This document shows, one piece after another, positions 62,936 to 64,000 of a stretch of 64,000 nt of DNA. A model generated the notes under the pieces. It did no database searches. It was not told the origin of the DNA and was given only the letters and a program-made list of their open reading frames with translations. The position numbers and the translations under genes were made by a program. Origin of the DNA: Cyclina sinensis (Eukaryota; Mollusca; Bivalvia; Venerida; Veneridae); contig JAAONU010000010.1 in assembly GCA_012932295.1 (NCBI GenBank), positions 23,124,977 to 23,188,976 on the forward strand. Reading direction: 5' to 3'. Each line of letters starts with the position of its first letter. Position 1 is the stretch's first letter.

Positions 62936-64000
62936 ATGACTGGCGAACAGGTGAGCGTGTGTTTTTTTCAAGACCGCTTACGTTGCCACAGTGCTGGTAT
63001 TGTATGTTTGCTTCGGAGAATTCATTCGACCGCCTGAATTCGTACGAGTTTGATATTATTATGTTGATGGGGAATTAAAACTAGTAACTTTGTAGGATAG
63101 GGTGTGGTTTTTAAACAGGTTTTATTCTAGCAACATCACCCTAGTATAAAGCGAATTCTGTTGTGCTAAATAATTGTAATCGGCAAGAAGCTTTTTTTAA
63201 TTTTTATTTCACGTAAACGCGAGTTTCAGCATGGATTTTCTTTATTATTTCTTTTATTCAAATAAGTTAGACGTTTATTATGACAATAAGTTCTTCATAG
63301 ATTTGTTTGCCAATATGTTTCGCAATGTATACTCTCAAATCTCAAAGACTACCATTTACAGATAATAGGTGTGGAAAGGGGAATAGCAAATGTGATTCAA
63401 ATCGTTGTTATCAGTGGAGTGTGTCCGCTAAAGCAATTAAATTTGAGGTCATCAACTGTGTCTACTACACGCCTGGTAAACAACAGAGCTACCTCTTTCG
63501 GAGGTATACGGTAAATCGTTCTATTGCTTCTTCCGAGGTAGGGCATGTCGCTAAATGTGAGTGTCAACAAAGGTATAATATTTTCATATTTTACATTTTT
63601 TGTAAATTCAGAATCGAATATCGAAAATCGAAGAATGCTATACCATGTAGATTTGATTAAAGTTTCCAGGGAACGTAAAGTTGGTGAGTTTATCTTTCAA
63701 ATGTAGTTGTGGCGGTGTTTCCCTTTTAGCGAATTTAGCGTTGAAATGGGCGTTTCGTCATAAAACTAGTGTTTTTGCCTCGTCTTTTCATTTAAACAGC
63801 AATTCAGATTAAACAGAAATACGTTTCAAGTAAATGTTAGGTCTAGAATGCAAATGAAATCTAAATCACATCCAAAACTTATTCATTAAAGGAAATATAT
63901 GATTTTTTTTTAGAGAGACAGCTCTGTTGTGAAGGAGGTAGTCATGTCGTCAAGGAGATAGCTCTATGGTTATAGGATTATTCAGAGAAATTTCCGATTG
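62936..64000. other. 5' flank of the large gene
   Basis: No exon recognised. A plus-strand frame at 63,307-63,660 (RCGKGNSKCDSNRCYQW) is Cys-containing but without domain or splice support. Confidence 0.35.

Noticed and set aside
63307..63660. Plus-strand 117-codon Cys-containing ORF
   Set aside because: No domain, no splice pair, AT-rich ending; cannot be told from chance.

Overview
This window is AT-rich eukaryotic DNA dominated by introns and repeats. It looks like a marine bivalve mollusc. The basis is a tRNA-derived SINE with an (AAAC)n tail, dispersed repeats rich in 'TGACCTTTGACC'-type motifs and 'GTCCGTCCGTCCG' runs of the sort common in bivalves, non-LTR, Tc1/mariner and BEL/Pao elements, and a gene made of thrombospondin type-1 (TSP1), ShKT and Ly6-like modules. 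The organism is inferred, not proven. There is no prokaryotic operon, rRNA, bona fide tRNA gene or CRISPR array.

The main content is one long minus-strand gene, assembled here by joining splice sites by eye. Its coding part runs from an ATG near 62,326 to a TAA at 15,494. Fifteen exons join in frame into 920 codons: a short leader, seven TSP1-like modules, two ShKT modules encoded by exons of identical length (120 nt), one Ser/Thr-rich linker inside exon 7, a 249-residue Ser/Thr/Asn-rich mucin-like exon with no cysteine, and a C-terminal 12-cysteine Ly6/uPAR (three-finger)-like module split over two exons. Every internal exon from 2 to 13 is phase 1-1, so any of them could be skipped or duplicated without breaking frame. 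The predicted product is a secreted, heavily glycosylated multidomain extracellular protein. I do not recognise a named orthologue.

Region by region. 0-0.5 kb: one exon of another minus-strand gene. 1.1-6.4 kb: CpG-rich DNA, a GC-rich 31-bp tandem repeat and a related inverted repeat. 8.4-9.3 kb: a 62-bp x 13 satellite. 10.6-13.4 kb: a 5'-truncated LINE with an intact 3' reading frame nested inside a short TIR element. 15.5-18.3 kb: the 3' exons of the main gene. 18.3-34.7 kb: a 16-kb intron holding two inverted copies of a ~1.1-kb palindrome-array element, several TIR/tRNA-like elements, a SINE, a decayed retrocopy-like sequence and a Tc1 relic. 34.7-45.4 kb: exons 6-11, with a 600-bp near-identical tandem duplication. 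45.4-53.7 kb: a BEL/Pao relic and a long inverted repeat. 53.7-62.4 kb: exons 1-5, an almost complete Tc1 element with intact TIRs, and a 752-bp tandem duplication that copied the Tc1 end. Beyond 62.4 kb lies the 5' flank.

Exon limits rest on splice dinucleotides, phase and domain match only. Further small exons may remain hidden in the long introns. Percent identities are not computed; similarities were judged by eye.
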